A stretch of 31,670 bases of DNA from DASXTS01 sp036505275. Lineage in GTDB: Bacteria; Actinomycetota; Actinomycetes; Mycobacteriales; Pseudonocardiaceae. Of this stretch, positions 1 to 7,581 are shown in pieces (positions within the stretch are counted from its first letter, which is position 1; every line of letters starts with the position of its first letter). The stretch lies in the NCBI GenBank assembly GCA_036505275.1, contig DASXTS010000422.1, positions 1-31,670 on the forward strand, given 5' to 3'. The position numbers and the translations under genes were made by a program. The notes beneath the pieces are model-generated. The model saw only the letters and a program-made list of their open reading frames with translations, was not told the DNA's origin and did no database searches.

Positions 1-1530
1 GAGCGTCCGGCGCCTCGCACCGCTATCCGGCTCGCCGTCGACCTGGCCGATGCGGGCGTCCTGGACGACCGGGAAGCCGTGCGCTCGATACGGAATGAGG
101 ATCTCGAGACGCTGCTGCACCCGCAGGTGCAGCTCACCGGGCGGGAAACCGAGCTCTGCCGTGGGCTGCCGGCCTCCGCGGGGGCCGCTACGGGCCGGAT
201 CGCACTGAGCAGCGACCGCGCCGTCGAGTGGTCGGAAGCCGGTGACGCGGTCGTCCTGGTGACCGAGGAGACGACGCCAGGCGACCTGGCTGGCATGCTG
301 GCCGCCAAGGCGATCGTGACGTCTCGCGGCGGGCTGGCGGCGCACGCCGCGGTCGTCGCGCGGGGGCTGGGCCGCCCGGCCGTGTGCGGCGCGACCACGC
401 TGGTCATCGATCGCGCGCGGCGGGCCATCACGAGCGGCGGCCAGACGCTCGCCGAAGGCGACGTGATCTCGGTCGACGGCAGCAGCGGCACGATCTACGC
501 CGGTCCAGTGCAGATCGTCCCGCCGCGCCCCGGCGTCGAGCTCGAAGCGCTGCTGCGCCGCGCGGACGGGCTGCGCCGGCTGGGCGTGCGCGCCAACGCG
601 GACAACGGCCGGGACGCCGCGCTGGCGTTGCAGTACGGCGCCGAGGGTGTCGGGCTGTGCCGAACCGAGCATCAGTTCCTCGGCGACCGGCTGCCCGTGG
701 TCCGCCGTTTCCTCCTTGCCAAGGATCCGGACGAGGAGGCGGCCGCGCTCGTGGAGCTCGCCGCGGCGCAAAAAGAGGACTTCCTCGACCTGCTGACGGT
801 CATGGGCAACCGCCCGGTGACGGTGCGGCTGCTGGATGCGCCGCTGCACGAGTTCCTCGGCGAGTCGGCGCACGAGGTGAACCCGATGCTGGGCCTGCGC
901 GGCGTGCGGCTGGCACTGACCCGTACCGGGCTGTACCCCGCTCAGGCACGGGCCCTGTTCGGCGCGTGGGTCGAGCTGGCGGGGGGCGGCGTGAAGCCGC
1001 AGCTCGAGGTGATGGTGCCGCTGGTCGCGCTCGCCGGCGAGCTGACGCATGCCATCGAGAGCATCCATGCCGCGGCCGCCGAGATCGAGGCGACCACCGG
1101 CGTCGCCGTTCCGTACCAGGTCGGGACGATGATCGAGACGCCACGCGCGGCGCTGATCGCCGATCAGCTCGCTCGCCTGGCCCAGTTCCTGTCCTTCGGC
1201 ACGAACGACCTGACCCAGCTGACCTACGGGTTCTCCCGTGACGACGTGGAGGCGCAGCTGCTGACGGCCTACGTCGAGCGGCAGCTCATGCCGGTGAGCC
1301 CGTTCGCGAGCCTGGACGCCGACGGCGTCGGCGCGCTCATCCGCATGGCGGTCACCCAGGCGCGGCGCGTCAACCCGACGATCAAGCTGGGGATCTGCGG
1401 CGAACACGGTGGCGACCCAGCCTCCATCGAGCTGTGCGCGGACATCGGTCTCGACTACGTGTCCTGCTCACCGTCGCGGGTGCCAGGGGCCCGGTTGGCG
1501 AGCGCGCACGCCGCCGTGGCGGCATGGTGA
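1..1530 (+). CDS. ppdK: Pyruvate, phosphate dikinase, C-terminal part (left-truncated by window)
   Basis: The frame is already open at base 1 and the first residues read like PPDK sequence, so this is the last 509 residues of a longer gene. PPDK interconverts pyruvate, ATP and phosphate with PEP, AMP and pyrophosphate in the cytosol. Two parts are visible. First is the swivelling phosphohistidine domain, with motif TSRGGLAAHAAVVAR and the phospho-accepting His at bases 343-345. Second is the PEP/pyruvate-binding TIM barrel, with GLCRTEH, GTMIETPRAALIAD, SFGTNDLTQ and GICGEHGG; the Cys at 1396-1398 matches the usual acid/base Cys. The N-terminal ATP-grasp domain would lie left of the window. 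It ends in TGA, convergent with a TetR gene 33 bp away. The family call is secure; a phosphoenolpyruvate synthase is less likely because the motif order and CGEHGG context fit PPDK better. A gluconeogenic link to the neighbouring catabolic genes is inference. Confidence 0.93.
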   Translation, partial: ERPAPRTAIRLAVDLADAGVLDDREAVRSIRNEDLETLLHPQVQLTGRETELCRGLPASAGAATGRIALSSDRAVEWSEAGDAVVLVTEETTPGDLAGMLAAKAIVTSRGGLAAHAAVVARGLGRPAVCGATTLVIDRARRAITSGGQTLAEGDVISVDGSSGTIYAGPVQIVPPRPGVELEALLRRADGLRRLGVRANADNGRDAALALQYGAEGVGLCRTEHQFLGDRLPVVRRFLLAKDPDEEAAALVELAAAQKEDFLDLLTVMGNRPVTVRLLDAPLHEFLGESAHEVNPMLGLRGVRLALTRTGLYPAQARALFGAWVELAGGGVKPQLEVMVPLVALAGELTHAIESIHAAAAEIEATTGVAVPYQVGTMIETPRAALIADQLARLAQFLSFGTNDLTQLTYGFSRDDVEAQLLTAYVERQLMPVSPFASLDADGVGALIRMAVTQARRVNPTIKLGICGEHGGDPASIELCADIGLDYVSCSPSRVPGARLASAHAAVAAW

Positions 1531-1532
1531 GC

Positions 1533-1573
1533 GAGTTCGGCCAGCGAGTTCAGCTCAGCGAGTTCAGCTCAGC
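1533..1573. repeat. 14-bp tandem repeat covering the TetR stop codon
   Basis: Two identical 14-bp units (GAGTTCAGCTCAGC) at 1546-1559 and 1560-1573 follow a degenerate 13-bp copy at 1533-1545. The array fills the space between two convergent genes and includes the stop codon of the minus-strand TetR gene (1564-1566). Every full unit carries the same TCA, which is TGA on the minus strand, in the same relative place. Confidence 0.8.
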
Positions 1574-2202
1574 GACTCGATGAGCGCGACGCACATCTCC
1601 TCGACCGCCGAGACCAGGGCCTCGCGCGGGACGCGACCCAGCGTGCTGTCCATGGCCGCGGCCTGGGTGACGAGAATCACGTCGAGCATGAGCCGGATTG
1701 CCAGCGAATGCGCCGCGTGCTGGTCGCGCGCCTTGCGGTTGGTCCGGCTGGTCCGCGCGTTCGGCACGTAGTCGTAGGCGCGGGCGAGGTGGCGTTCCTC
1801 CCATTCCCGGCGCAGCCGCAGCGCCCGAACGGTCGAACCTTCGGAGTAGCGGGCCACGAGGCGGGCGGCGTCGGGGTGGGCCTGCCAGTAGTCCCAGCCC
1901 GATCGGATCACGGTGCGCAGGTCCTCGACCGTGGCGGCGACATTGCCGGGACGCACCTGGTACACCCGCTCACTGAACGCATCCATCGCATTACGCAGCG
2001 CTTGCGTGAACAGTTCTTCCTTGCTGCCGAAGTGGTAGTAGATGGCGGTCGGAGCGACACCGGCGGCCTTGGCGATGTCTTCGACGTTGGCCTCGATGTA
2101 TCCCTCACGGGCGAACACACGCGTAGCCGCCTCGATGATCTGCATGCGCCGCGACGGCCGGTGCGCCGGGCGGCTTCTGGTCGGCTGGTGCGTGTCTACC
2201 AT
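1564..2202 (-). CDS. TetR/AcrR family transcriptional regulator
   Basis: 212 residues, a normal TetR length. The N-terminal DNA-binding domain occupies about residues 18-66: a helix starting RRMQIIEAATRVFAREGY, then the helix-turn-helix with VEDIAKAAGVAPTAIYYHF and the usual GSKEELF turn. The C-terminal ligand domain carries several Arg-rich helices and no recognised subfamily signature. The ATG start is kept because the next Met (residue 20) would cut into helix 1. It is divergent from a second TetR gene with only 9 bp between start codons, so the promoters must overlap each other's coding regions or leaders. It lies near the Rieske/E1-E2 operon and is a candidate local repressor, but its ligand and target are unknown. 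Confidence 0.9.
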   Translation of the reverse strand: MVDTHQPTRSRPAHRPSRRMQIIEAATRVFAREGYIEANVEDIAKAAGVAPTAIYYHFGSKEELFTQALRNAMDAFSERVYQVRPGNVAATVEDLRTVIRSGWDYWQAHPDAARLVARYSEGSTVRALRLRREWEERHLARAYDYVPNARTSRTNRKARDQHAAHSLAIRLMLDVILVTQAAAMDSTLGRVPREALVSAVEEMCVALIESLS

Positions 2203-2211
2203 TGGTCCATC

Positions 2212-2808
2212 ATGCAGCCTTCCAAGCCAGCGAATCGCCCGTCACGACGCCCTCATTTGATCGAGGCAGCCGTCGACCTGTTCTCGATCCAGCCGTGGGA
2301 GCTCGTGACAGTGTCGGACATCGTCGAACGCGCTGGCATGACGCCCGCCGCATTCTATTACCACTTCTCCTCACGCGAACAAGTCCTCGAAGAGGTCGTG
2401 CACGTCTTCGAACGTACGTGGGTCAACACGATCGAATCGCTGCTCGAAGCGGCACAAGGGCCGGAGGACCTGCAGCAGATCCCAGAGAAGCTGCTCCAGG
2501 AGGTCGACGCCTCCGCCCAGGTGGCTCGGATCTTCTTTGTCAGCGCTGCGACCGCGCCACTGCTCGTCGAGCGAATCCACAGCGACGCCCGCAAGCGTCT
2601 CATCCGGTCGGCGACCAAGGCGGTTCGGCGGCTCGACCCCGGTCGCGATCCGACAACGGCGAAGGTCAACGGCGTCAGCATGATCGTCCTCTACGAGCTG
2701 GCCGTTCGCGCCCACCTCATGCTCGATGAGCCGTACCGAACCCTCGGCCCGCGCCGCTTCCGCGACGAGCTCGCCAACCTGTCGCGCGTCACGACCGGTT
2801 TCCGCTGA
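2212..2808 (+). CDS. TetR/AcrR family transcriptional regulator
   Basis: 198 residues from the ATG at 2212. The open frame extends far upstream, but that part is antisense to the neighbouring TetR gene and does not look like protein. The HTH region is clear: HLIEAAVDLFSIQPWELVTV, then SDIVERAGMTPAAFYYHF and SSREQVLEEV, about residues 13-62. The rest is a helical ligand-binding domain without a recognised signature. No strong Shine-Dalgarno sequence precedes the start, so it may be leaderless or coupled to the divergent promoter. It ends 59 bp before the 3' end of the convergent Rieske oxygenase gene. Regulation of the adjacent catabolic operon is plausible from position only. Confidence 0.88.
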   Translation: MQPSKPANRPSRRPHLIEAAVDLFSIQPWELVTVSDIVERAGMTPAAFYYHFSSREQVLEEVVHVFERTWVNTIESLLEAAQGPEDLQQIPEKLLQEVDASAQVARIFFVSAATAPLLVERIHSDARKRLIRSATKAVRRLDPGRDPTTAKVNGVSMIVLYELAVRAHLMLDEPYRTLGPRRFRDELANLSRVTTGFR

Positions 2809-2867
2809 TCGGCCGCTTGATCGGCCACCGGATCAGGCACCGCCTGGCGGGCGCGGGCGCTGGCGCT

Positions 2868-3953
2868 TCACTGCCGGCGCGGCGCTTCGGACCAATTGCG
2901 CTCCTCGGTGAGCAGCGCGTCGACGATCTGATAGGCCCGGATGGCCGCGGCATCGGCGGCCGCGCTCACGGTGTAGCCGATGCTGCCGCCGCTGGTCGCC
3001 TGGATCGCCTCGAGGAGCGGCTGGTCCTCGATCATGGTGCCCTCGTAGACCTCGCGGAGCCGCTCGGTGACCGAGTCGTCGGTCAGCGCGTAGTTCCGCG
3101 CGGCGCGCCAGACCACCAGCGTGTTGCCCCCGTCGACGGGCGTGAAGGCGCGGATGAACACGCCACGGAAGACCCTGCGCTCCGGTTCCGAGCCGATGAT
3201 GTCCATCTCGTCGAGGTGCAACGCCGGGGAGACGAAGGTGCCGGTCTCGCGTTGCGTGTACAAACGGTCGGCCGGCAGGCCGGTCGCTTCGTGCTGCCAG
3301 TCGGCCAGCGGTGCCGGCGTGAACGTCCGCCGGTAGGACACCGTCGTCTCGGCGACCTCGACGTTCAGCGGCGGCGGGCCCTCGACGTAGCCGCGGTGGA
3401 TCCGGTGCGGGTGCACGTACGGGAAGTGGGTGCGGTCCAGTGCGTTGTCATGCAGGAGCATGTAGTTCGCCGCGATGTGCATCGTCCCGCCGAGAATCGC
3501 CCACCCCGGCTCCGACAACTCGGGCACGTCGGGCGGCTCCACTGCCTCGCCGCGCGTCCGGTTCCCCAGCCACACCCAGACGAACGGCGGCTTCTCCCGG
3601 ACCGGGTAGCTGCGCACCTGCGCGCCGTACGGCACGTGCACCTGCGACGGCACGCGCACGCAGGCCCCGCTCGCCTCGTAGGTGAAGCCGTGGTAGCGGC
3701 AGACGACCTGGCCGTCCTGCAGGGTGCCCATCGACAGCGGCGCGCCGCGGTGCGGGCACCGGTCGTCGAGCGCGGCCACCTCCCCGCTGGTCTGCCGGAA
3801 CAGCACCAGCCGCCGGCCGAGCAGCTGACGGGCCAGTAGCGCCGAGCCCACCTCGTCGCTGGTGGCCGCGACGTACCAGCAGTTCAGCGGGTAGTTGCCC
3901 TCGTACACCGAGGGTGCCGGGTGGAACCTGCCGCTGGTCACCCCTGCCTCCAT
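2868..3953 (-). CDS. Rieske non-heme iron oxygenase, VanA-like
   Basis: 361 residues, about the size of vanillate O-demethylase oxygenase subunits. The N-terminal Rieske [2Fe-2S] domain has C66-x-H68 (CPHRGAPLSMG) and C85-x2-H88 (CRYHGF), giving C-x-H-x16-C-x2-H. The mononuclear iron site lies in NALDRTHFPYVH, with H176 and H181 as ligands and D173 as the usual electron-bridging Asp; a distal carboxylate ligand should lie nearer the C-terminus. This family uses O2 and electrons from a reductase to hydroxylate or O-/N-dealkylate small substrates. It is the last gene of the operon and starts 7 bp after its reductase. A GTG at codon 5 has a better GGAGG spacing than the ATG, so the true N-terminus may be four residues shorter. 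The substrate cannot be read from sequence. Confidence 0.9.
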   Translation of the reverse strand: MEAGVTSGRFHPAPSVYEGNYPLNCWYVAATSDEVGSALLARQLLGRRLVLFRQTSGEVAALDDRCPHRGAPLSMGTLQDGQVVCRYHGFTYEASGACVRVPSQVHVPYGAQVRSYPVREKPPFVWVWLGNRTRGEAVEPPDVPELSEPGWAILGGTMHIAANYMLLHDNALDRTHFPYVHPHRIHRGYVEGPPPLNVEVAETTVSYRRTFTPAPLADWQHEATGLPADRLYTQRETGTFVSPALHLDEMDIIGSEPERRVFRGVFIRAFTPVDGGNTLVVWRAARNYALTDDSVTERLREVYEGTMIEDQPLLEAIQATSGGSIGYTVSAAADAAAIRAYQIVDALLTEERNWSEAPRRQ

Positions 3954-3960
3954 CCGGTGC

Positions 3961-4968
3961 TCACAGGTCCAGCACCAGCCGCTGCGACAGCGCCCTGGAC
4001 ACGCAGATCATCATGTACTCGTTCTCCTCGCGCTCCTCCTCGGTGAGCAGCGAGTCGCGGTGCTCCGGCGTGCCGTCGATCACCCTGGTCTCACACGTGC
4101 CGCACACTCCTTCCAGGCACGACGACAGCACGCTGACCCCGTTCTCGTCCAGCACGTCGATGATCGTTTTCCCGGGCGGTACCTGGACGGTGATGCCCGA
4201 GCGCTGGCATACCACGTCGAACACCGCCTCCCCCGCGGGTGCGACGAGGATCTGGGGCTTGGGCGCGAACCGCTCCAGGTGCAGCGATCCCGGTTGCCAG
4301 CCGGCGCACCACCCCTCCGTCGCCGCCAGCAGGGCTTCCGGGCCACAGCAGTAGACGAGCGTGTCGGCCTGCGGCTTGCCGAGGATCTCCGCCAGCGGCA
4401 CCAGCCCCTGCTCGTCCTCCGGCCAGACGACGACGCGGTCCCCGTGCGGTTGCAGGTCGTCCAGGAACGCCATCGTCGCCCGGCTGCGGCCGCCGTACCA
4501 GAGCCGCCAGTCGGCACCGGCCCCGGTGGCCACCGTGATCATGGGCAGCATCGGCGTGATGCCGATGCCGCCGGCGATGAAGACGTACCGAGGCGCGCGG
4601 TGCAGCGGGAAGTGGTTGCGCGGCCCGCGCACCGCGACCTCGCGACCCACCCGCAGCGTTTCGTGTACACGGCGGGAGCCGCCACGTCCGTTCTGGTTGA
4701 GCAGCACACCGATCCGCCAGGTGCGCTGGTCGGCCAGAGACCCGCACAGCGAGTACTGGCGCACCAGGTTGTCCCCGTTATTGTCCCCGAGCAGCAGGTC
4801 GATGTGCGCGCCGGGCGTCCACGCCGGCAGTGGCGCGCCCTTCGGGTCGGCCAGGGTCAGCGCGATGACGCCCTCGGCGGGCTCCTCGCGTGCGGTCACC
4901 ACCAGGTCGCTGCGGCGTTCGGCGAACACCGTCGACATCGCGGTGCCGGCCGCCTCACCGAACGTCAT
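3961..4968 (-). CDS. PDR/VanB-type oxidoreductase (FMN, NAD(P), plant-type ferredoxin)
   Basis: 335 residues with the domain order of phthalate dioxygenase reductase/VanB. The FMN-binding barrel carries RQYSL at 70-74. The NAD(P) domain has AGGIGITPM near 132-140 and CCGP at 207-210. A C-terminal plant-type [2Fe-2S] domain has cysteines 284, 289, 292 and 322 (C-x4-C-x2-C-x29-C). It moves electrons from NAD(P)H through FMN and the cluster to the Rieske oxygenase encoded 7 bp downstream, so the two form a two-component oxygenase. Upstream on the minus strand lie GAAAGGCGATC as a possible ribosome site and the 13-bp repeat array. An internal ATG at codon 11 is an alternative start, since the first ten residues are not conserved-looking. 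Confidence 0.92.
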   Translation of the reverse strand: MTFGEAAGTAMSTVFAERRSDLVVTAREEPAEGVIALTLADPKGAPLPAWTPGAHIDLLLGDNNGDNLVRQYSLCGSLADQRTWRIGVLLNQNGRGGSRRVHETLRVGREVAVRGPRNHFPLHRAPRYVFIAGGIGITPMLPMITVATGAGADWRLWYGGRSRATMAFLDDLQPHGDRVVVWPEDEQGLVPLAEILGKPQADTLVYCCGPEALLAATEGWCAGWQPGSLHLERFAPKPQILVAPAGEAVFDVVCQRSGITVQVPPGKTIIDVLDENGVSVLSSCLEGVCGTCETRVIDGTPEHRDSLLTEEEREENEYMMICVSRALSQRLVLDL

Positions 4969-5013
4969 CGCTGCTCGATCGCCTTTCTTGCTGGGAACCT
5001 TCGCTGCGCCGCT

Positions 5014-5078
5014 GGGACCTTGCTACGGGACCTTGCTATGGGACCTTGCTATGGGACCTTGCTGTGGGACCTTGCTAT
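5014..5078. repeat. 13-bp tandem repeat, five units, covering the ADH stop codon
   Basis: Five head-to-tail 13-bp units, consensus GGGACCTTGCTAT, start at 5014, 5027, 5040, 5053 and 5066. Units 2, 3 and 5 are identical; units 1 and 4 each differ by one base in the last two positions. A degenerate copy lies near 4993-5012. The last unit contains the stop codon (5075-5077) of the minus-strand alcohol dehydrogenase gene, and every matching unit carries the same CTA. The array forms most of the 106-bp spacer between the dehydrogenase and reductase genes in the operon. Confidence 0.9.
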
Positions 5079-6109
5079 GGGACGATGACCGCCCGGCCGG
5101 ACAGCTGGCCCTTTTCCATCAGGCGGTAGGCCTCCATCGCGTTGTCCAGGGAGAACCGCTGCACGTGCGCCTTGATCAGCCCGCGCTGCGCCAGCGCGAT
5201 CACCTCGTGCAGCTCCGGGATACTGCCCCAGAACGAGGTGCTCAGGTTCACCTCGTACGGCAGCGCGTAGAAGTTCCACGCAAACGTTCCCGGCCCGGCG
5301 CCGACCACCATCAGTTCGCCGCGCCCTCCAACCACCGCGGCGCCCAGCTCGATCGTGGACTGCGCGCCGACGAAGTCGAAGACCACGTCGGCCTTGCGGC
5401 CCTGGAACGCGTCCAGCACGGCGGCCGCGGCGGCGTCACCGGCGCGCACCGTGACGTGCGCACCGATCTGGCTGGCCAGGTCGAGCGCCTCCTCGCGGGT
5501 GTCCACCGCAACGACGGTCGCCGCCGTGAGCGCGTGCAGGACCTGGACCGCGAAGTGCCCGAGCCCGCCGACGCCGATCACCAGCGCGCGCGAGCCAGGG
5601 ACGAGCTTCGGCAGCACCCGCTTCACCGCACGGTAGGGGGTCAGCCCGGCGTCGGTGAGCGGCGCGGCCTCGACGGGGTCGAGGTCGCCGATGCGCACCA
5701 GCCGGCGCGGGTCGGAGACCAGGAGGTACTCGGCCATCCCGCCGTCGACGCCGAAGCCGATGCCGGGCGGCCCCTCCATGCCGTGTACGCAGAAGTGGTC
5801 CTCACCGGCCGCACACGGGCGGCACCGGCCGCACCCGATCGGTCCGTACACGGCGACCGGCTCATCGATCTCGATCCCACGCACGCCCGGGCCGCCCGCG
5901 TACACCCAGCCGGCGTTCTCGTGGCCGATGACGAACGGCGGCCCCCATGGCGCCATGCCCTCCTGGAACTCGTGCATGACGTGCAGGTCCGAGTGGCACG
6001 CACCGGCGCCGCCGACCTTGATCACAACCTCGCCCGGACCGGGTTCCGGCTCGGGCAGGTCAACGACCTCGGCGTCGGCCCCGAACCGCTTCATCTGCAA
6101 TGCGCGCAC
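5075..6109 (-). CDS. Zinc-dependent alcohol dehydrogenase (MDR superfamily)
   Basis: 344 residues from a GTG at 6109, chosen because GGAGG lies 7 bases upstream; an ATG five codons in (MKRFGAD) is the alternative. Catalytic-zinc residues are C38 (GACHSD) and H63-E64 (GHEN). The structural-zinc loop has C93, C96, C99 and C107 (GCGRCRPCAAGEDHFC). The Rossmann motif is GVGGLGHFAVQ, followed by VAVDTREEAL, where Asp suggests NAD preference. The fold oxidises alcohols or reduces aldehydes. It lies fourth in the operon, 46 bp after the E2 gene and before the oxygenase genes, so it may oxidise an alcohol or aldehyde made or released by its neighbours. The stop codon lies inside a 13-bp tandem repeat. 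Confidence 0.92.
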   Translation of the reverse strand: MRALQMKRFGADAEVVDLPEPEPGPGEVVIKVGGAGACHSDLHVMHEFQEGMAPWGPPFVIGHENAGWVYAGGPGVRGIEIDEPVAVYGPIGCGRCRPCAAGEDHFCVHGMEGPPGIGFGVDGGMAEYLLVSDPRRLVRIGDLDPVEAAPLTDAGLTPYRAVKRVLPKLVPGSRALVIGVGGLGHFAVQVLHALTAATVVAVDTREEALDLASQIGAHVTVRAGDAAAAAVLDAFQGRKADVVFDFVGAQSTIELGAAVVGGRGELMVVGAGPGTFAWNFYALPYEVNLSTSFWGSIPELHEVIALAQRGLIKAHVQRFSLDNAMEAYRLMEKGQLSGRAVIVP

Positions 6110-6155
6110 GTCTGCACCTCCGACTCCTCTTCCGGCGAATCCTCTCCGGCGATCC

Positions 6156-7580
6156 TCAGGCCAACAGCGACAGCGGGTTCGCCAGCCGCGAGACGACCGA
6201 GCGCAGGTAGTCCGCTGCGGGCGCGCCGTCGACGGCACGGTGGTCGAAGGTCAGGCTCAGCGTGAGCACCTGCGTGCGGACCGGACTGCTTCCCTCCCAG
6301 CGCACCGAGTCCCGCAACCGCCCGACGCCCAGGATCGCCACCTGCCCTGGCGTGATGACCGGGGTGAAGAAGTCGACCCCGTAGCTGCCCAGGGTGCTCA
6401 CCGTGAAGGTGCCCCCTTCCAGGTCCGGAAGCTTGACGTGGCCGGTGCGGGCGTCCTGCGCCAGCCGCCGCGTCTGGGCGGCTATCGCGGACACCGGCAG
6501 CTGGTCGGCATTCCGCACCACCGGAACGACCAGGCCGTCGGCGAGCGCGACGGCAACCCCAATGTTGATCTCGGTCTGGACGTGGATCTCGTTGCCCTGC
6601 ACGGAGGCGTTCAGGCGCGGGTGGTCGCGCAGCGCCAGAGCGGCGGCCCGCACGATGAGATCGGTGATCGTGGGCATCGGGAGGCCGGCGGCGGACCACT
6701 GCTCCTTGATCTGGGCGCGCAGGGCGACGGCGGCGTCCATCGTGGCCTCGGTGCCGAGGGTCAGCTGGGCCATCTCGTGGAGGCTGGCAAGCATCCGCGA
6801 GGCGATGACGCCACGCATGCCGGACAGCGGGATGACCTCGCCGGGTGCGGGTGCCACTGCTGGTACCGCTGCTGGTACTGCTGCCGGTGCCACTGCTGGT
6901 GCCCCTGAGGGGACCGGTGGCTGTGCGGCCGCCTTTGCCGCCGCGGCCGCCACATCGGCACGGAGGATCCTGCCGGCAGGGCCGCTCGGGGTCACCGTGG
7001 CCAGGTCGATGCCCGCGACGGCAGCCGCGCGCCGCACGAGCGGCGAAGCCACCGACGGCGCCGGTGCGCTCGGCTTTGCGGCCACCGCGTCCAGCACGTC
7101 CGCCTTGATGACTCGGCCGCCCGGACCCGTCCCCTTCAGCGTGGCGATGTCGATACCGCGCTCGCCAGCCAACCGGCGCGCGAGGGGTGAGGCGAACTGA
7201 CGCCCGGTGTGCGGCGGCGGAGTCAGCGCACCGGGCTCGCCCACGACGATGTCTCCGGAGGCTTCCTCGGCCGGCGCCGCCGCAGCGGTGGCACCGGTCT
7301 CGGCGGGGGGCGCCGCCGGCCCGTCCCCGGAGGGGACCGGCTCGCCCGGCTCGAGCAGCCAGCCCACCAGCGTTCCTGCCGGCAGGTCAGAGCCAGCGGC
7401 CACCGCCGGGTGGAAGATGCCGGCTGCCTCGGCCTCCACGTCCGCGTCCACCTTGTCGGTGCCCAACCGCATGATCAGGTCCCCGGGTTTGACTGGCGTA
7501 CCAGGCTCGACCAACCACTCCTGGATCAGCCCGGTCTCCATCGTCAGGCCGAGCTTGGGCAGCAGGACCGCTACGGCCAT
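6156..7580 (-). CDS. E2 acyltransferase of a 2-oxoacid/acetoin dehydrogenase complex, with two E3-binding domains
   Basis: 474 residues. Domains in order: lipoyl domain (about 1-78) with the lipoylated Lys expected at K43 in GTDKVDADVEA; an Ala/Pro linker; a first peripheral-subunit-binding domain (129-166, FASPLARRLAGERGIDIATL...GPGGRVIKADV); a second one (178-213, VASPLVRRAAAVAGIDLATV...GPAGRILRADV); an Ala/Pro-rich linker; and the catalytic domain (about 247-474) with the acyltransferase motif DHRAVDG, H447 and D451. It takes an acyl group from E1 onto lipoate and passes it to CoA. It starts 1 bp after the E1-beta stop, so translation is coupled. No dihydrolipoamide dehydrogenase gene is seen in the window, so E3 is presumably supplied from elsewhere. 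The substrate could be acetoin, a branched-chain or another 2-oxoacid. Confidence 0.93.
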   Translation of the reverse strand: MAVAVLLPKLGLTMETGLIQEWLVEPGTPVKPGDLIMRLGTDKVDADVEAEAAGIFHPAVAAGSDLPAGTLVGWLLEPGEPVPSGDGPAAPPAETGATAAAAPAEEASGDIVVGEPGALTPPPHTGRQFASPLARRLAGERGIDIATLKGTGPGGRVIKADVLDAVAAKPSAPAPSVASPLVRRAAAVAGIDLATVTPSGPAGRILRADVAAAAAKAAAQPPVPSGAPAVAPAAVPAAVPAVAPAPGEVIPLSGMRGVIASRMLASLHEMAQLTLGTEATMDAAVALRAQIKEQWSAAGLPMPTITDLIVRAAALALRDHPRLNASVQGNEIHVQTEINIGVAVALADGLVVPVVRNADQLPVSAIAAQTRRLAQDARTGHVKLPDLEGGTFTVSTLGSYGVDFFTPVITPGQVAILGVGRLRDSVRWEGSSPVRTQVLTLSLTFDHRAVDGAPAADYLRSVVSRLANPLSLLA

Positions 7581-7581
7581 G

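Noticed and set aside
2834..2846. Terminator hairpin CAGGC-ACC-GCCTG between the TetR and Rieske genes
   Set aside because: A 5-bp stem without a T-run is expected by chance at this GC content.
5014..5078. CRISPR-like array
   Set aside because: Units are 13 bp and directly adjacent with no spacers, and no cas genes are present; it is a simple tandem repeat.
2817..6265. Long plus-strand open frames (about 340-634 codons) across the reductase/oxygenase/ADH region
   Set aside because: They are antisense to genes with clear cofactor motifs, have Arg/Pro/Ala-rich low-complexity translations, and exist because GC-rich third positions suppress stop codons on the other strand.
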